Below are positions 42,207 to 53,276 of a stretch of 64,000 nt of DNA, piece after piece. This DNA is from Bradyrhizobium sp. 164. Its GTDB lineage: Bacteria; Pseudomonadota; Alphaproteobacteria; Rhizobiales; Xanthobacteraceae. The notes under the pieces are model-generated. The model made no database searches and was not told the DNA's origin. It saw only the letters and a program-made list of their open reading frames with translations. Within the stretch, counting starts at the first letter, position 1, and every line of letters starts with the position of its first letter. The stretch is from the NCBI RefSeq assembly GCF_023073715.1, contig NZ_JADPKA010000017.1, forward strand, positions 24,323 through 88,322, written 5' to 3'. The position numbers and the translations under genes are program-made.

Positions 42207-42733
42207 CTTGACCCTCCCGGTTCTGGAAACAACCCAATGATGCCGCCCGCCGGCAACGGCGGCGGGTTCGAGAATTGCTGACCCGGCACGCTACGGGTCG
42301 GCGGCGGGCCGCCGCGATCGACGGCCCATTGATCGTTGACGATGCCGTGCTGCTTCTGGCTCCAACGTTCGAAGAAGCGATGCTCGGCAGTGTCTTCCTT
42401 GTCGGCAATCACGACGTCGAGCTGCCGCCATTTGCCGCGTGAGAGAGTCCAGCGGCGCAGGCTCGAGGCCTCGAAGCCCATCAGCAGCGCGACGATGATA
42501 TTGGCGAAGAAGATCGAGCTGCGTCCAACACCCAGGCTGGACAGCCCCGCATTGAACGCGGCCACGAAGATCACCCAGCCGATCAGCGCCAGCCACAGCC
42601 GATTCCACAGCAGCCAGAGCGGGCCGAAGATCATCGCCCAAAAGTGGAAGCCGTCGCGCACGAAGACGAACTTGTCGGTCGCGCGCAAATCGGCTCCGGC
42701 AGGGGAGGGAGCATGAACTGTGTAGACAGGCAT
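42203..42733 (-). CDS. DUF2628 membrane protein within the his operon
   Basis: A 176-residue protein with MPVYTVHAP at the start, then [20 protein letters not shown] and two further hydrophobic segments to about residue 95, and a polar C-terminus. It matches DUF2628. No function is known. It lies between hisB and hisH and overlaps hisH by 4 bases, so it is translated from the same transcript as the histidine enzymes. Confidence 0.85.
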   Translation of the reverse strand: MPVYTVHAPSPAGADLRATDKFVFVRDGFHFWAMIFGPLWLLWNRLWLALIGWVIFVAAFNAGLSSLGVGRSSIFFANIIVALLMGFEASSLRRWTLSRGKWRQLDVVIADKEDTAEHRFFERWSQKQHGIVNDQWAVDRGGPPPTRSVPGQQFSNPPPLPAGGIIGLFPEPGGSR

Positions 42734-42796
42734 GGTGATGCCCCGTTCTCTAAATTCAGTGATACCGCAAGCGGCGCGTGCCGCCGGCCGAAGATG

Positions 42797-43390
42797 TCAG
42801 CCGCCGAGCGAGCCCTTGGTGGACGGGATCTCGCCCACAGCCTTCGGATCGATCGCGACAGCGGTGCGCAGCGCCCGCGCCAGACCCTTGAAGCAGGACT
42901 CGGCGATATGGTGGCTGTTATCGCCATATAGGGTCTCGACGTGGAGAGTCACGCCGGCGTTGATGGCGAAGGCCTGGAACCACTCGCGCACCAGCTCGGT
43001 GTCGAACTCGCCGATCTTGTCGCGGGGAAAGTGGGCCTTGAACACCAGGAACGGGCGGCCCGAGATGTCGATGACCACGCGCGACAGCGTCTCGTCCATG
43101 GGCATGTGCACGCTGGCATAGCGGGTGATACCCGCCATGTTGCCGAGCGCCTGCTTGGCCGCCTGGCCGAGCGCAATGCCGGTGTCTTCGGTGGTATGGT
43201 GATGATCAATGTGCAGGTCGCCTACCGCCTTGATCGTGAGGTCGATGCGGGAATGGCGGGCGAGGAGATCGAGCATATGGTCGAAAAAGCCGATGCCGGT
43301 CGCGATATTGGCCACGCCGGTGCCATCGAGGTTCACGGTGACCTCGATGTCGGTTTCCTTGGTCTTGCGCTTGATCGTCGCGGTGCGCAT
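42797..43390 (-). CDS. hisB: Imidazoleglycerol-phosphate dehydratase
   Basis: A 197-residue single-function IGPD (without the phosphatase domain found in E. coli). [17 protein letters not shown] and [18 protein letters not shown] carry the manganese-binding His/Glu sets, and [12 protein letters not shown] the end. It opens the his run and faces hslV across a 249-base divergent gap that holds a palindromic repeat. Confidence 0.97.
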   Translation of the reverse strand: MRTATIKRKTKETDIEVTVNLDGTGVANIATGIGFFDHMLDLLARHSRIDLTIKAVGDLHIDHHHTTEDTGIALGQAAKQALGNMAGITRYASVHMPMDETLSRVVIDISGRPFLVFKAHFPRDKIGEFDTELVREWFQAFAINAGVTLHVETLYGDNSHHIAESCFKGLARALRTAVAIDPKAVGEIPSTKGSLGG

Positions 43391-43411
43391 TGAAGGCTTT
43401 CGCTTTCATTT

Positions 43412-43461
43412 CAGCATGATCTCGGTCGGAAAAGCGATATCCGCTTTTCCAAATCATGCTG
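43412..43461. repeat. Palindromic repeat with CAGCATGAT/ATCATGCTG ends, copy 2
   Basis: CAGCATGAT (43412-43420) and ATCATGCTG (43453-43461) are exact inverted repeats, and GGAAAAGCG pairs with CGCTTTTCC inside. It is related to the weaker copy at 34943-34987. It lies between the divergent hisB and hslV genes, probably outside the core promoters. Confidence 0.8.
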
Positions 43462-43639
43462 TTCGGGGCCGAAAACGCCGGTCTTTTACCAGCCAAATGA
43501 CGCCTTCGCTACTGCGGGAACGGCTCGCCGGGCCTCTACTTCTGCCTATGGTGAGCGAATTAGGCCCGGAGCGGCCGTTGTGCGCCGGTTGTCCCTTTGG
43601 CCCCGACCGCCTAAATCAGGCCGACAACGAGGGTCATTC

Positions 43640-44200
43640 ATGCAGGATTCCCAGAACAGCTCCCCTAGCTGGCACGGCACCACGATTTTGACGGTCCGCA
43701 AGGGCGGCAAGGTGGTGGTTGGCGGCGACGGCCAGGTCTCGATCGGCCAGACCGTGATCAAGTCCAACGCCAAGAAGGTCCGCAAGCTCGGCAAGGGCGA
43801 CGTCATCGGCGGCTTTGCCGGCGCCACCGCCGACGCCTTCACGCTCTTTGAGCGGCTGGAGAGCAAGCTGGAGCAATATCCGGGGCAGCTGACCCGGGCC
43901 GCGGTCGAGCTCGCCAAGGACTGGCGCACCGACCGTTACCTGCGGCGGCTGGAGGCCATGATGATCGTGGCCGACAAGGACGTCTCCCTGGTCCTGACCG
44001 GCACCGGCGACGTGCTCGAGCCTGAGGCCGGCGTGATGGCGATCGGCTCCGGCGGTAATTATGCACTCGCGGCGGCCCGCGCCCTGCTCGACACCGATAA
44101 GGACGCCGAGACCATCGTCCGCCGCTCCCTCGACATCGCTGCCGACATCTGCGTCTACACCAACCGGAATGTGACGATCGAGAGCCTCGCGAGCGGGTAG
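43640..44200 (+). CDS. hslV: ATP-dependent protease subunit HslV (ClpQ)
   Basis: A 186-residue proteasome-like peptidase. The nucleophile is the Thr after WHG ([17 protein letters not shown]), which must be freed by removing the first 13 residues, a propeptide longer than in E. coli (where only Met is removed). [19 protein letters not shown] and [11 protein letters not shown] are family motifs. ATG 43640 is chosen; upstream residues are not like the family. hslU is 1.3 kb downstream, separated by two unrelated genes. Confidence 0.96.
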   Translation: MQDSQNSSPSWHGTTILTVRKGGKVVVGGDGQVSIGQTVIKSNAKKVRKLGKGDVIGGFAGATADAFTLFERLESKLEQYPGQLTRAAVELAKDWRTDRYLRRLEAMMIVADKDVSLVLTGTGDVLEPEAGVMAIGSGGNYALAAARALLDTDKDAETIVRRSLDIAADICVYTNRNVTIESLASG

Positions 44201-44245
44201 GCGGAGTGTCATTTGTCCGAAGGCTTGTCCGGATGCTCGGTGCAA

Positions 44246-44363
44246 CCTCTCCCGCTTGCGGGGGAGGTCGGCGCGAAGCGCCGGGTGGGGGCTCTCTCCT
44301 CTGGGGGATTGTCCCATTGCGGAAGCACCCTCTCCCCGACCCTCTCCCGCAAGCGGGAGAGGG
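44246..44363. repeat. Pair of CCTCTCCCGC palindromic repeats
   Basis: CCTCTCCCGCTTGCGGGGGAGG at the left (given by ends CCTCTCCCGC and GGGGGAGG) and CCCTCTCCCGCAAGCGGGAG at the right, related to 5376-5521. It sits just after hslV and may end its transcript. Confidence 0.7.
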
Positions 44364-44388
44364 AGCGCAATGCCACCGCGGCTGCTAG

Positions 44389-44874
44389 ATGACGCCCACC
44401 TACGCCTTCCGCTCGATGACAACGGCCGATCTGCCGCTGATCCGGCGGTGGCTGGGCGAAGCGCATGTGCGGGAATGGTGGGGCGATCCGGACGAGCAGC
44501 TTGAGCTGGTCAGCGGCGATCTTGACGAGCCGGCGATGGACCAGTTCATCGTGTTGGCCGACGGCAAGCCCTTCGGCTATCTTCAGTGTTACCGGCTGAC
44601 GGCCTGGAATACGGGCTTTGGGCCGCAACCGGAGGGCACGCGTGGGATCGACCAGTTCATCGGCGAAAGCGACATGATCGCGCGCGGCCATGGCTCGGCC
44701 TTCATTCGCCAATTCGTCGACGCGCAGCTGCGCGCCGGTCTGCCGCGGATCGTGACCGATCCTGATCCGCTCAACGCACGCGCGGTACGCGCCTATGCGA
44801 AGGCCGGCTTCGTCCGCGACCGCATGGTCGAGACGCCGGACGGACCGGCGCTGTTGATGGTGCGTCAACCGTGA
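44389..44874 (+). CDS. GNAT family N-acetyltransferase (AAC(6')-like)
   Basis: A 161-residue acetyltransferase. [21 protein letters not shown] and [24 protein letters not shown] (given in part: [15 protein letters not shown]) are the acetyl-CoA region, and [17 protein letters not shown] the end. It resembles the aminoglycoside 6'-N-acetyltransferase subgroup. Antibiotic resistance cannot be concluded from this; chromosomal relatives often act on metabolites. It overlaps the next gene by 4 bases (GTGA), so the two are coupled. Confidence 0.82.
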   Translation: MTPTYAFRSMTTADLPLIRRWLGEAHVREWWGDPDEQLELVSGDLDEPAMDQFIVLADGKPFGYLQCYRLTAWNTGFGPQPEGTRGIDQFIGESDMIARGHGSAFIRQFVDAQLRAGLPRIVTDPDPLNARAVRAYAKAGFVRDRMVETPDGPALLMVRQP

Positions 44875-45488
44875 CGCTGGCGAACACGCAACGGAGCAAG
44901 CTCGCCGTACCCCCGCAAGCCTGGCTCGGCATCGCGCTGTTGCTGGTGGCGTTGCAGGCCTCCATCCTGTTCGCGGCGGGGCGCGTGCCGATCTGCACCT
45001 GCGGCTATGTGAAGTTGTGGCATGGCGTGGTGAACAGCTCGGAGAATTCGCAACAGGTCGCCGACTGGTACAGCTTCTCCCACGTCCTGCACGGCTTCCT
45101 GTTCTACGGCCTGACCTGGCTGCTGTTCGCGCGGCTGCCCGCGCTGCCTTTGTCATGGCCGGCGCGGCTGATCATCGCCATGCTGATCGAAGGCGCCTGG
45201 GAAATCGTCGAGAACTCGCCATTCATCATCGAACGCTACCGTGCCGGTACGATTTCGCTGGACTATTACGGCGACAGCATCGTCAATTCGGTCTCTGACA
45301 CGCTGTTCATGGTGCTGGGCTTCCTCGCCGCACGCCTGCTGCCGGTGCCGGCAACGGTGGCGATCGGGCTCGCCTTCGAGATCATGCTGGCGCTCCACAT
45401 TCGCGACAATCTGACGCTGAATATTCTGATGCTGATCCATCCGATCGAGGCCGTGAAGCAATGGCAATCCGGCCCGCCGATCATCTGA
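44871..45488 (+). CDS. DUF2585 (UPF0314) membrane protein
   Basis: A 205-residue polytopic membrane protein of UPF0314. [21 protein letters not shown] is shown by its ends ([10 protein letters not shown] and [20 protein letters not shown]); further motifs are [15 protein letters not shown] and [15 protein letters not shown], all strongly conserved in the family. No function is known. The start is a GTG inside the preceding stop. hslU follows 53 bases later. Confidence 0.88.
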   Translation: MTLANTQRSKLAVPPQAWLGIALLLVALQASILFAAGRVPICTCGYVKLWHGVVNSSENSQQVADWYSFSHVLHGFLFYGLTWLLFARLPALPLSWPARLIIAMLIEGAWEIVENSPFIIERYRAGTISLDYYGDSIVNSVSDTLFMVLGFLAARLLPVPATVAIGLAFEIMLALHIRDNLTLNILMLIHPIEAVKQWQSGPPII

Positions 45489-45541
45489 TGGCTGAAAAAA
45501 GCGGCTTGTCCCGGCCTGAATCTGACCCTAGCTAAGGTGCC

Positions 45542-46846
<1,305 letters not shown>

Positions 46847-46875
46847 TTCGGTCGGGGTCGGCTATCTATCCCGCT

Positions 46876-46900
46876 GTCGTCCTGGCGAGGGCCAGGACCC
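46876..46900. repeat. Single copy of the GTCGTCCTGGCG repeat
   Basis: GTCGTCCTGGCG at 46876 and GCCAGGACCC at 46891 form a short hairpin that differs from 1747-1771 at two positions. It lies 29 bases after the hslU stop. Confidence 0.7.
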
Positions 46901-47044
46901 ATTACCCCCGGCGGTCCTTGTTGAAACAGATGGCGACTCCGATTTCGGCTCAAACGACCTTCTGTGGTTTTGGGCCCGGGATCAGCGCTCGCTATGCGCG
47001 CTTGTCCGGAGGGACCGCGGAGATTGACGCGCGTCGAGTGCCAT

Positions 47045-48169
47045 ATGCGCGCTAGCGTCCTGCAAAACCCCTGGCGTCTGCTGCTCGCGATCAACGCCGC
47101 CGTCCTCGTCGGCGTGTTCGTCCACAAGATCCAGCTGCCGCCTTACGTCCCCTATATCCACCTTCTCGTCGACTACCATTTCGGCTTCATCAAGCGCGCG
47201 CTGATCGGGGCGATCGTCGCGCTGTTCACGGCGAAGGTACCGGTATGGCTGGTGTTCGCGCTCGGCGGCGCGACGTGGCTGGTAACGCTGGGCCTTTACG
47301 CAAGACTGTTCCAGAACACGTTCGGCTTCACCGCGAGGACGCTGCCGTTGTTCGTCTTCACTGCGGGCTCGCCGTTCTTCCTCAAGAACTTCATGCATAC
47401 GCTCGGCCATTTCGACATCTATGGCTGTGCGCTGGCGATCGTCCTGCTGCTGATGCCGGCGGGCTCATTGCTGTTCGTGGCGACGGCTGCGCTGTTCTCG
47501 ATCATGCTCGTCCTGATCCACCACATCCATCTCTTGATGTATGTGCCGACGATCATCACCATCGTCGTGATCAGACATTACCTGGCTTGCGGCTGCCGTC
47601 GCACCAACGTCGCGTTCGGTGTCGCCGCCTTCGCGGTCGTCTCCGGATTGTTCTTCGCGGCGCAATTTCTGGGAACGATGCCGATCCCGGAGGCGGAATT
47701 CGTCACCCATCTCAAGAGCCGGATGGCCGATCCATCCCGCACCGACCTGCTGCAATTCAGCTACATCTGGTATCAGCCGCTGGCGAAGGAGGTTGCCGAC
47801 ACCTGGGGCCGGCTGCCGCACAACATCCTCGGCGTGCCGGTCTTCGCACTTTTGATCTGGCTGCACACGCCGTTATGGCGCTTCTTTGCGAACCTGATCA
47901 ACGCGCTCGCCAGCGAAACGCATCGCCGTCTCGTGATCGCGGCGCTGATCGGCGTCAGTCTCGCTTATCTCGTGATGTTCGCCATGGTGTTCGACTATTC
48001 GCGCTGGATCTCGAACTGGGCGGTCTGCATGTTCCTGATCCTGCATGCGGTGAAGATGCTGCCCGCCGCACGGAAGGCGCCGCCGATTCAGGCGGAGGAT
48101 CGCAACACCAACATCTTCGGTTTGATCATCACGTTGATCCCGCGCGTCGGAATCATCCGGCCGTTTTAG
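47045..48169 (+). CDS. Polytopic membrane protein of unknown function
   Basis: A 374-residue protein with about nine to ten hydrophobic helices spread from residue 10 to 350 and no signal peptide. The motifs DYHFGFIKRALIG near the start and FDYSRWISNWAVC near the end recall multi-pass glycan polymerase or glycosyltransferase-like membrane families, but this is a weak resemblance only. The ATG at 47045 is chosen; the frame is open 27 codons further up. It is convergent with the smr gene and alone in its transcript. Confidence 0.75.
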   Translation: MRASVLQNPWRLLLAINAAVLVGVFVHKIQLPPYVPYIHLLVDYHFGFIKRALIGAIVALFTAKVPVWLVFALGGATWLVTLGLYARLFQNTFGFTARTLPLFVFTAGSPFFLKNFMHTLGHFDIYGCALAIVLLLMPAGSLLFVATAALFSIMLVLIHHIHLLMYVPTIITIVVIRHYLACGCRRTNVAFGVAAFAVVSGLFFAAQFLGTMPIPEAEFVTHLKSRMADPSRTDLLQFSYIWYQPLAKEVADTWGRLPHNILGVPVFALLIWLHTPLWRFFANLINALASETHRRLVIAALIGVSLAYLVMFAMVFDYSRWISNWAVCMFLILHAVKMLPAARKAPPIQAEDRNTNIFGLIITLIPRVGIIRPF

Positions 48170-48183
48170 GAGCTGCGCTCCCG

Positions 48184-48202
48184 CTCCCGCTGCGAGCGGG
48201 AG
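48184..48202. terminator. Bidirectional hairpin between membrane protein gene and smr
   Basis: CTCCCGCT (48184-48191) pairs with AGCGGGAG (48195-48202) around a GCG loop, placed between two stop codons of converging genes. It lacks a long T-run. Confidence 0.55.
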
Positions 48203-48206
48203 AGGT

Positions 48207-48797
48207 TTAGTGCCTCGCCCGCCGAATTCGCACATACAGCGCACCTTCGCCGCCGTGCCCGATATGGGCCTCCTCGAAGCCGACGACGAAGGCGCGGAAT
48301 TCCGGCAGGCTCAGCCATTCAGGCACCTGGCGACGGAGCACGCCGCTTTCGCCGCCGCTGCGGCCCTTGCCGGTGATGACCAGGACGAAGGTCAGGCCGT
48401 CGTGATGGGCGCGGTGCAGGAAGCCGGTCAGCGCACGATGGGCACGCGTCTGGGTCATGCCATGCAGGTCGAGCCGCGCCTCGATCTCGCGTCGTCCGCG
48501 CGACAGCTTTGCGCGCTCGCGCTTGCCGAGCGGCGCCAAGGGCGGCACGGACGGTTTTGCCACGCGCGGCGCCGGGACAGCCGCGACCGGCCTTGACGCT
48601 GACGCAGGTCTGGCCGCCTCGGCGGCAAGCGAGGATTCAGCGCGCGGCGCGGCGGGCGCCTTCGGCGCCCGAAGCTTCCTCAGCGGCTTCACCTGCTTTG
48701 CAACGAGCTCCCACAGCTCGCGCTCCTCCTCGCTCAGGGCGCGGCGACGCGGCACGGGGCGGGGCTCCAGCACGGGCGGACGGGATGATCGCTTCAT
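48207..48797 (-). CDS. Smr domain protein
   Basis: A 196-residue protein. The first 90 residues are Pro/Ala/Arg-rich and disordered; the C-terminal Smr domain has LDLHGMTQTRAHRALTGFL (the LDLHG motif) and VLVITGKGRSGGESGVLRR (the TGKG motif). Smr proteins are nicking or RNA-cutting nucleases; alphaproteobacterial YdaL-like forms are little studied. Its start overlaps the mltA stop by 4 bases. Confidence 0.9.
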   Translation of the reverse strand: MKRSSRPPVLEPRPVPRRRALSEEERELWELVAKQVKPLRKLRAPKAPAAPRAESSLAAEAARPASASRPVAAVPAPRVAKPSVPPLAPLGKRERAKLSRGRREIEARLDLHGMTQTRAHRALTGFLHRAHHDGLTFVLVITGKGRSGGESGVLRRQVPEWLSLPEFRAFVVGFEEAHIGHGGEGALYVRIRRARH

Positions 48798-50335
48798 TGC
48801 TGCCGATGCGAGCGATTCTTCACCGGCCGCTGCGGTTCGCGAACGGGCTCGATCGCCGGACGCGGCACCGGTAGCGGGACGGAACCGGCAGTGGCGACCG
48901 TTTCGTTTTTGTCGACCGTCGCCTCAGCAGCAGGAGAGGCGGGCTTCGCCGGATCGGGCTGCGGAAACAGCTTTGCGATCTTTTCCGACGGCCGCGGATC
49001 CGGCACCGGCAATCGCGCGCCGCGCACACTGGGATCGAGGCTCTTCGGCACCAGCATCACGAATTGCATGGGATGGCGCAACCGCCCGGAGACGCGGCCG
49101 GCATCCGCGCCCGCGCCAAAATAAAGGTCGGCGCGCGCAGGTCCAATGATGGCCGAGCCGGTGTCCTGGGCGATCATCAGCCGGTGGAACGGCGTCTTGG
49201 CGCGTTCGGACTCGATCGGCAGCTCGCCCTCGATGAAGAACGGCGTGCCGTAGACGTGCAGCGATTTGTCGACCGCGATCGAGCGGCCGGCCGTCAACGG
49301 AATCCCTTGCGCGCCCACCGCCTCCTCCTTGTCGGAGAGATTGACCTCGCGGAAGAAGATGTAGGCGCGGTTCTGGCGACGCAATTCCTCGGCCCCATCC
49401 GGATTCTGCGCCATCCATTCCCTGATCTTCTGCATCGACATCTCCTCCTTCGGAATGATGCCGCGCTCGATCAGGATGCGACCTACCGCCGTGTAAGGAT
49501 AGCCGTTATAGGCGTCGTAATTGAGCCGGACCGTGCCGCCGTCGTCGAACTTGATCCGTGCCGAACCCTGGATCTGTGCGAACAAGAGATCGGTCGGGTC
49601 CTTGAGCCAGGCGATCTCCAGCCCGCGGCCGGCGATCTTGCCGTCCTCGATCTCGCCGCGGTCGTAATAGGGCACCAGCTTGCGGCGACCGATCTTGCGA
49701 TAGACCGGGCCCTTGTTGGGCAGGCTGACCGAGTCCTGCTTGTAGCCACGCACGAACAGGTTGGAGGGCCGGCGATAGACCGGAACGTTGTAAACGTCGG
49801 TCTGGGTGCGCGATCCCTCGAGCACGGGCTCGTAATAGCCGGTGACGAAGCCGTCGGGCTCACCGAGACGGGAGATGCGCAGCGGCGCAAAATTCTGCTC
49901 GAAGAAGGTCTTGGCTCTGGCGTCGTCGGTGAGTTCGAGCGATTTGGCGACCCGGCAGGGCTCACTCAGCGAAGCGCCGAGTGCTTTGGCTTCGGCTTTC
50001 GGCTCGGACGCGCCGGTCTGCGTGTTGATCGAACGGCAGCTCGCGCGGAAGGTCTTGTAGGCGGCGAGATGATTATCGTCGCTCCAGCCCTTCACGTCCG
50101 CCCAGGCCAGCGGCAGATATTGCGCGCCGGGAATCTCGAACGGCAGCGAAAGCTGCGGATAGGGCAAGGCGCGCGGCGGGGCCGCAGGCAATGTTGGAAG
50201 ATGACGGTGGTGACTGCGGTAGTGGCGCCGCGCCGCCTCGGCGCCGAGCGAAAACGACGACAGCACGACGACACCTGCGCAAAGCGCCGTCGCGCTGGTC
50301 TTCAAGAAGATCTTAATTCGCGCTTCCGGTACCAA
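48794..50335 (-). CDS. mltA: Membrane-bound lytic murein transglycosylase A
   Basis: A 513-residue protein. A signal-like N-terminus (FLKTSATALCAGVVVLSSFS) is followed by the MltA domain (FAPLRISRLGEPDGFVTGYYEP shown as GFVTGYYEPVLEGS) and the 3D domain with catalytic Asp (AQDTGSAIIGPARADLYFG). It cuts peptidoglycan to 1,6-anhydro products. The C-terminal 110 residues after the 3D domain are a Pro-rich tail not found in E. coli MltA. The only usable start is a TTG at 50335, which overlaps the preceding gene by 23 bases. There is no lipobox, so it is a soluble periplasmic or loosely anchored form. Confidence 0.92.
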   Translation of the reverse strand: MVPEARIKIFLKTSATALCAGVVVLSSFSLGAEAARRHYRSHHRHLPTLPAAPPRALPYPQLSLPFEIPGAQYLPLAWADVKGWSDDNHLAAYKTFRASCRSINTQTGASEPKAEAKALGASLSEPCRVAKSLELTDDARAKTFFEQNFAPLRISRLGEPDGFVTGYYEPVLEGSRTQTDVYNVPVYRRPSNLFVRGYKQDSVSLPNKGPVYRKIGRRKLVPYYDRGEIEDGKIAGRGLEIAWLKDPTDLLFAQIQGSARIKFDDGGTVRLNYDAYNGYPYTAVGRILIERGIIPKEEMSMQKIREWMAQNPDGAEELRRQNRAYIFFREVNLSDKEEAVGAQGIPLTAGRSIAVDKSLHVYGTPFFIEGELPIESERAKTPFHRLMIAQDTGSAIIGPARADLYFGAGADAGRVSGRLRHPMQFVMLVPKSLDPSVRGARLPVPDPRPSEKIAKLFPQPDPAKPASPAAEATVDKNETVATAGSVPLPVPRPAIEPVREPQRPVKNRSHRQQ

Positions 50336-51008
50336 CCAGCTTCCAGTTCGGATCGCGAGAGGAGGTGTCGCGGGCGAAAGTCCAGATGTCGGTGATGTCG
50401 GCGACCGTGTCGGCGCTGCCGTCGACGATGTTGCCGGCCTTGTCGCGGGTGACCGAGATCATCTGCGAGACGAAGCGCACGGTGAGCTGGGCGGTGCGGT
50501 CGCGCAGCTCGGCGCCGACGAGCTCGGCCTTGTCGATCGAGACGAAACGCGTCTCGGTCTTCTGCTCGTTCTTCTCGCGCTCCTTGATCGCGGCCTCGAA
50601 GCTCTCATAGACTTCCGACGACAACAAATCGCGCAGCGCGCGGCGGTCGCCATTGGCGAAGGCCAGCACGATCATCTCATAGGCGCCACGGGCACCCGAG
50701 ATGAAATGGCGTGGGTCGAAGGTGGAATCCTTGTCGACGATGGCGTCGAGACCCTGCGCGAGCGGGGTGCCCGGCTCGGCCAGGCCCTTCCAGCGGTCGG
50801 TGGGCGGGGTCGGCTCGGCCGTCGGCGCCAGCGGGGCCTGGTCGATCACCTTGCCCGGCATGGTCACGACGTTCTTGTCCTGGGCACCTTGGAGCGCGTT
50901 GCGGTCGAACGGCGGCCGTTCGCTGCCGGTGCGCTGCCCCAGCACACTGCGCAGCCGCAGAAAGATGAAGACCGCCAGCGCCAGGAAGATGATGGTGTAG
51001 ATGTCCAC
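50313..51008 (-). CDS. Tim44/TimA family membrane-anchored protein
   Basis: A 231-residue protein with one N-terminal helix (DIYTIIFLALAVFIFLRLRSVLG) and a C-terminal Tim44-like domain (FISGARGAYEMIVLAFANGDRRALRDLL shown in part: GAYEMIVLAFANGD). TimA of alphaproteobacteria is related to the mitochondrial Tim44 subunit of the import motor. Its bacterial task is not fixed. It leads the timA-mltA-smr run, with overlaps at both joints. Confidence 0.85.
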   Translation of the reverse strand: MDIYTIIFLALAVFIFLRLRSVLGQRTGSERPPFDRNALQGAQDKNVVTMPGKVIDQAPLAPTAEPTPPTDRWKGLAEPGTPLAQGLDAIVDKDSTFDPRHFISGARGAYEMIVLAFANGDRRALRDLLSSEVYESFEAAIKEREKNEQKTETRFVSIDKAELVGAELRDRTAQLTVRFVSQMISVTRDKAGNIVDGSADTVADITDIWTFARDTSSRDPNWKLVGTGSAN

Positions 51009-51426
51009 GTCGTATTCGCTTTCTGGTCTTTTCCGAGGGTCTCTTTATCAGAGGTCCTTGCCGGGAAAAATCGATCCGGCCAGTAGACCGTTCCATAGGG
51101 GAACGGCAAGTCTACATCACCATTTCAGGTCCGCGCGTCTGGTCCCTGGGATGTAGGCACGAAATCTTGCCCGGCCAATGGCGCCTTTTGGCACAGTGCC
51201 GAGTGTAGCGCGTTTTATGCCCAAGGGGAAACCCGATCCTGCCCGGAAATCGCGCTTCTTCAATCGTTTAGGGCGCAATTTCGCGCAAAAGATCGGGGTG
51301 AACGTCACAGTTGCGGGCGCGACTCCGATCCCTCACCTGGGGGTCGTTCGTCCTTGTGGAATGAGGCGGCCCTATGTTAGCCAACCGCCGCGAAATTCAG
51401 CCCAAATCGGGTAAGGAGAGACTTTC
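51009..51426. other. Divergent intergenic region timA / secB
   Basis: 418 bases between two divergent genes. A reading frame of 78 residues lies at 51178-51414 but has no ribosome-binding site and a composition like noise. I see no fxsA gene, which often sits here in related genomes. Low-GC segments near 51190-51300 are the likely promoters. Confidence 0.5.
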
Positions 51427-51912
51427 ATGACCAACGGTAACGGCACCCCTCCCGAGGCGGCCCAGGCTCCCCAGCTCAACGTGCTGGCGCAATATACCAA
51501 GGACCTCTCGTTCGAAAATCCGAACGCGCCGAGCTCGCTCCAGCAGCAGAGCCAGCCGCCGCAGATCAACATCCAGATCAATGTCAGCGCCAACAATCTC
51601 AGCGAACATGAGTTCGAGGTGACGTTGTCGGTCGAGGGCAAGGCCGAGGCCGCGAGCAAGGTGATGTTCTCGTTCGAGCTCGCCTATGCCGGCGTGTTCC
51701 GGATCGCCAATGTGCCGAAGGAGAATTTGCATCCGCTGGTCATGATCGAGTGCCCGCGCCTGCTGTTCCCGTTCGCCCGCGAGATCATCGCGACCGCGGT
51801 CCGCGACGGCGGGTTCCCACCGCTGATGCTAGATCCGGTCGACTTCGTCGGTCTGTATCGTCAGAACATGGAGCGGCAGATGGCCGCTCAGGGCCAAGCC
51901 GGTCAGGCCTGA
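51427..51912 (+). CDS. secB: Protein-export chaperone SecB
   Basis: A 161-residue tetrameric chaperone that keeps preproteins unfolded for Sec[21 protein letters not shown] and [32 protein letters not shown] (shown as [13 protein letters not shown] and [14 protein letters not shown]) are the family motifs. The start follows TAAGGAGAG. Its last 10 bases overlap the convergent dnaQ stop. Confidence 0.97.
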   Translation: MTNGNGTPPEAAQAPQLNVLAQYTKDLSFENPNAPSSLQQQSQPPQINIQINVSANNLSEHEFEVTLSVEGKAEAASKVMFSFELAYAGVFRIANVPKENLHPLVMIECPRLLFPFAREIIATAVRDGGFPPLMLDPVDFVGLYRQNMERQMAAQGQAGQA

Positions 51913-52625
51913 CCGGCCGCCACGGCAACTGGAGCGGGCAGGTACTCGTTCCAGATCGCCTTGTCGCCGAGCGTTGCGATGAAGGTGCGATGGGCCTCGC
52001 GTTCGGCAGCAGAAACCCGCGGCGCGAGCGGCACCAGGCGCTGTCGCCGCGGCGCTTCGCCACTTGCACTGACGCGAATTTCCTCGGTTTCCGAGGCCAG
52101 CAGCAACTGCGACTGCCGCGCCCCGACCAGGTCGACATAGACCTCGGCCAGAAGCTCGGCATCGAGCAACGCACCGTGCTTGGTGCGGTGTGAATTGTCG
52201 ATCGCGTAACGCGAGCAGAGATCGTCGAGCCGGTTGGACACGCCGGGATGCTTGCGCCGTGCCAGCAGCAGCGTGTCCACCAGCCGCTCGCGCGGGATCG
52301 CTGCGCGCTTGATCCGGTCGAGCTCGGCGTTGATGAAGCTAATGTCGAACGAGGCGTTGTGGATCACCAGCGGCGCATCGCCGATGAATTCCAGAAACTC
52401 GTCGACGATCTCGTGGAACAGCGGCTTGGTCGCCAGAAATTCGGCCGACAGCCCGTGCACTGCAAAGGCCTCGGCCGGCATGTCCCTTTCAGGGTTCATG
52501 TAGCGGTGGAAGGTCTGTCCGGTCGGCATGCGATTGAAGATCTCGACACAGCCGATTTCGACCAGGCGATCGCCGCGGAGCGGATCGAGGCCGGTGGTTT
52601 CGGTATCGAGAACGATTTCGCGCAT
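51903..52625 (-). CDS. dnaQ: DNA polymerase III epsilon subunit (proofreading exonuclease)
   Basis: A 240-residue DEDDh exonuclease. [15 protein letters not shown] is Exo[17 protein letters not shown] is ExoII and [18 protein letters not shown] is ExoIII with the His. It corrects errors at the fork. It forms a minus-strand run with coaE, maf and ppsR, all transcribed away from the proposed origin. Confidence 0.96.
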   Translation of the reverse strand: MREIVLDTETTGLDPLRGDRLVEIGCVEIFNRMPTGQTFHRYMNPERDMPAEAFAVHGLSAEFLATKPLFHEIVDEFLEFIGDAPLVIHNASFDISFINAELDRIKRAAIPRERLVDTLLLARRKHPGVSNRLDDLCSRYAIDNSHRTKHGALLDAELLAEVYVDLVGARQSQLLLASETEEIRVSASGEAPRRQRLVPLAPRVSAAEREAHRTFIATLGDKAIWNEYLPAPVAVAAGQA

Positions 52626-52654
52626 GATCGAGATGGCCGTGTAAAATCGGCGAA

Positions 52655-53254
52655 TCAGGCTCGCCGCTGCGGCATCTTAACGACCTCGGCCAGGATGTGC
52701 TTGATTTGCGCCCGCACCGGCTCAAGTCCGTGTGACGTATCCACTACGAAATCGGCGCGCTTGCGCTTTTCGGCGTCGGGCATCTGCTTGGCGATGATGG
52801 CATCGAGTTTTGCTTCGTCCATCGTTCCCCGCGCCAGCACCCGCTGGCGCTGAAGTTCCGGCGAGGTCGAGACCACGACCACGGCGTCGACCCGTTTCTC
52901 GCCACCCGTCTCGAACAGGAGGGGAATGTCCAGGACCACGACGGGGACCTTGGCCGCTTCCGCATCGGCAAAGAATTTTTGCCGGGAGGCGCCGAGCATC
53001 GGATGAACGATCTGCTCGAGCTTCTTGATCGCGGCCGGATCGTGCACCACGCGCGCGGACAGTTTGGACCGGTCGACCTTGCCGTTGATGGTCGTGCCGG
53101 GGAAGGCAGCCTCGATCGCGGGAGCCGCTTCGCCCTCATACAAATGATGAACTGCGGCATCGGCGTCGTAGACGGGAACACCAGCCTCCGCGAACAATTT
53201 CGCGGTGGTGGATTTGCCCATCCCGATCGAGCCGGTCAATCCCAGGATCCGCAT
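52655..53254 (-). CDS. coaE: Dephospho-CoA kinase
   Basis: A 199-residue P-loop kinase finishing CoA synthesis. [17 protein letters not shown] is the P-loop, [14 protein letters not shown] and [14 protein letters not shown] the substrate region. The ATG at 53254 (MRILGLTG) is used; a start 33 bases upstream would read into maf. It is 29 bases from dnaQ. Confidence 0.95.
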   Translation of the reverse strand: MRILGLTGSIGMGKSTTAKLFAEAGVPVYDADAAVHHLYEGEAAPAIEAAFPGTTINGKVDRSKLSARVVHDPAAIKKLEQIVHPMLGASRQKFFADAEAAKVPVVVLDIPLLFETGGEKRVDAVVVVSTSPELQRQRVLARGTMDEAKLDAIIAKQMPDAEKRKRADFVVDTSHGLEPVRAQIKHILAEVVKMPQRRA

Positions 53255-53276
53255 CAGCGCCCAGCCTGTCTGTCGT

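Noticed and set aside
44389..44874. Aminoglycoside resistance gene
   Set aside because: The GNAT protein resembles AAC(6') enzymes, but it sits in a conserved chromosomal context with normal composition and no mobile element; resistance is not supported.
51178..51414. A 78-residue plus-strand frame between timA and secB
   Set aside because: No ribosome-binding site, no recognisable domain, composition like noncoding DNA, and it covers the secB promoter region.
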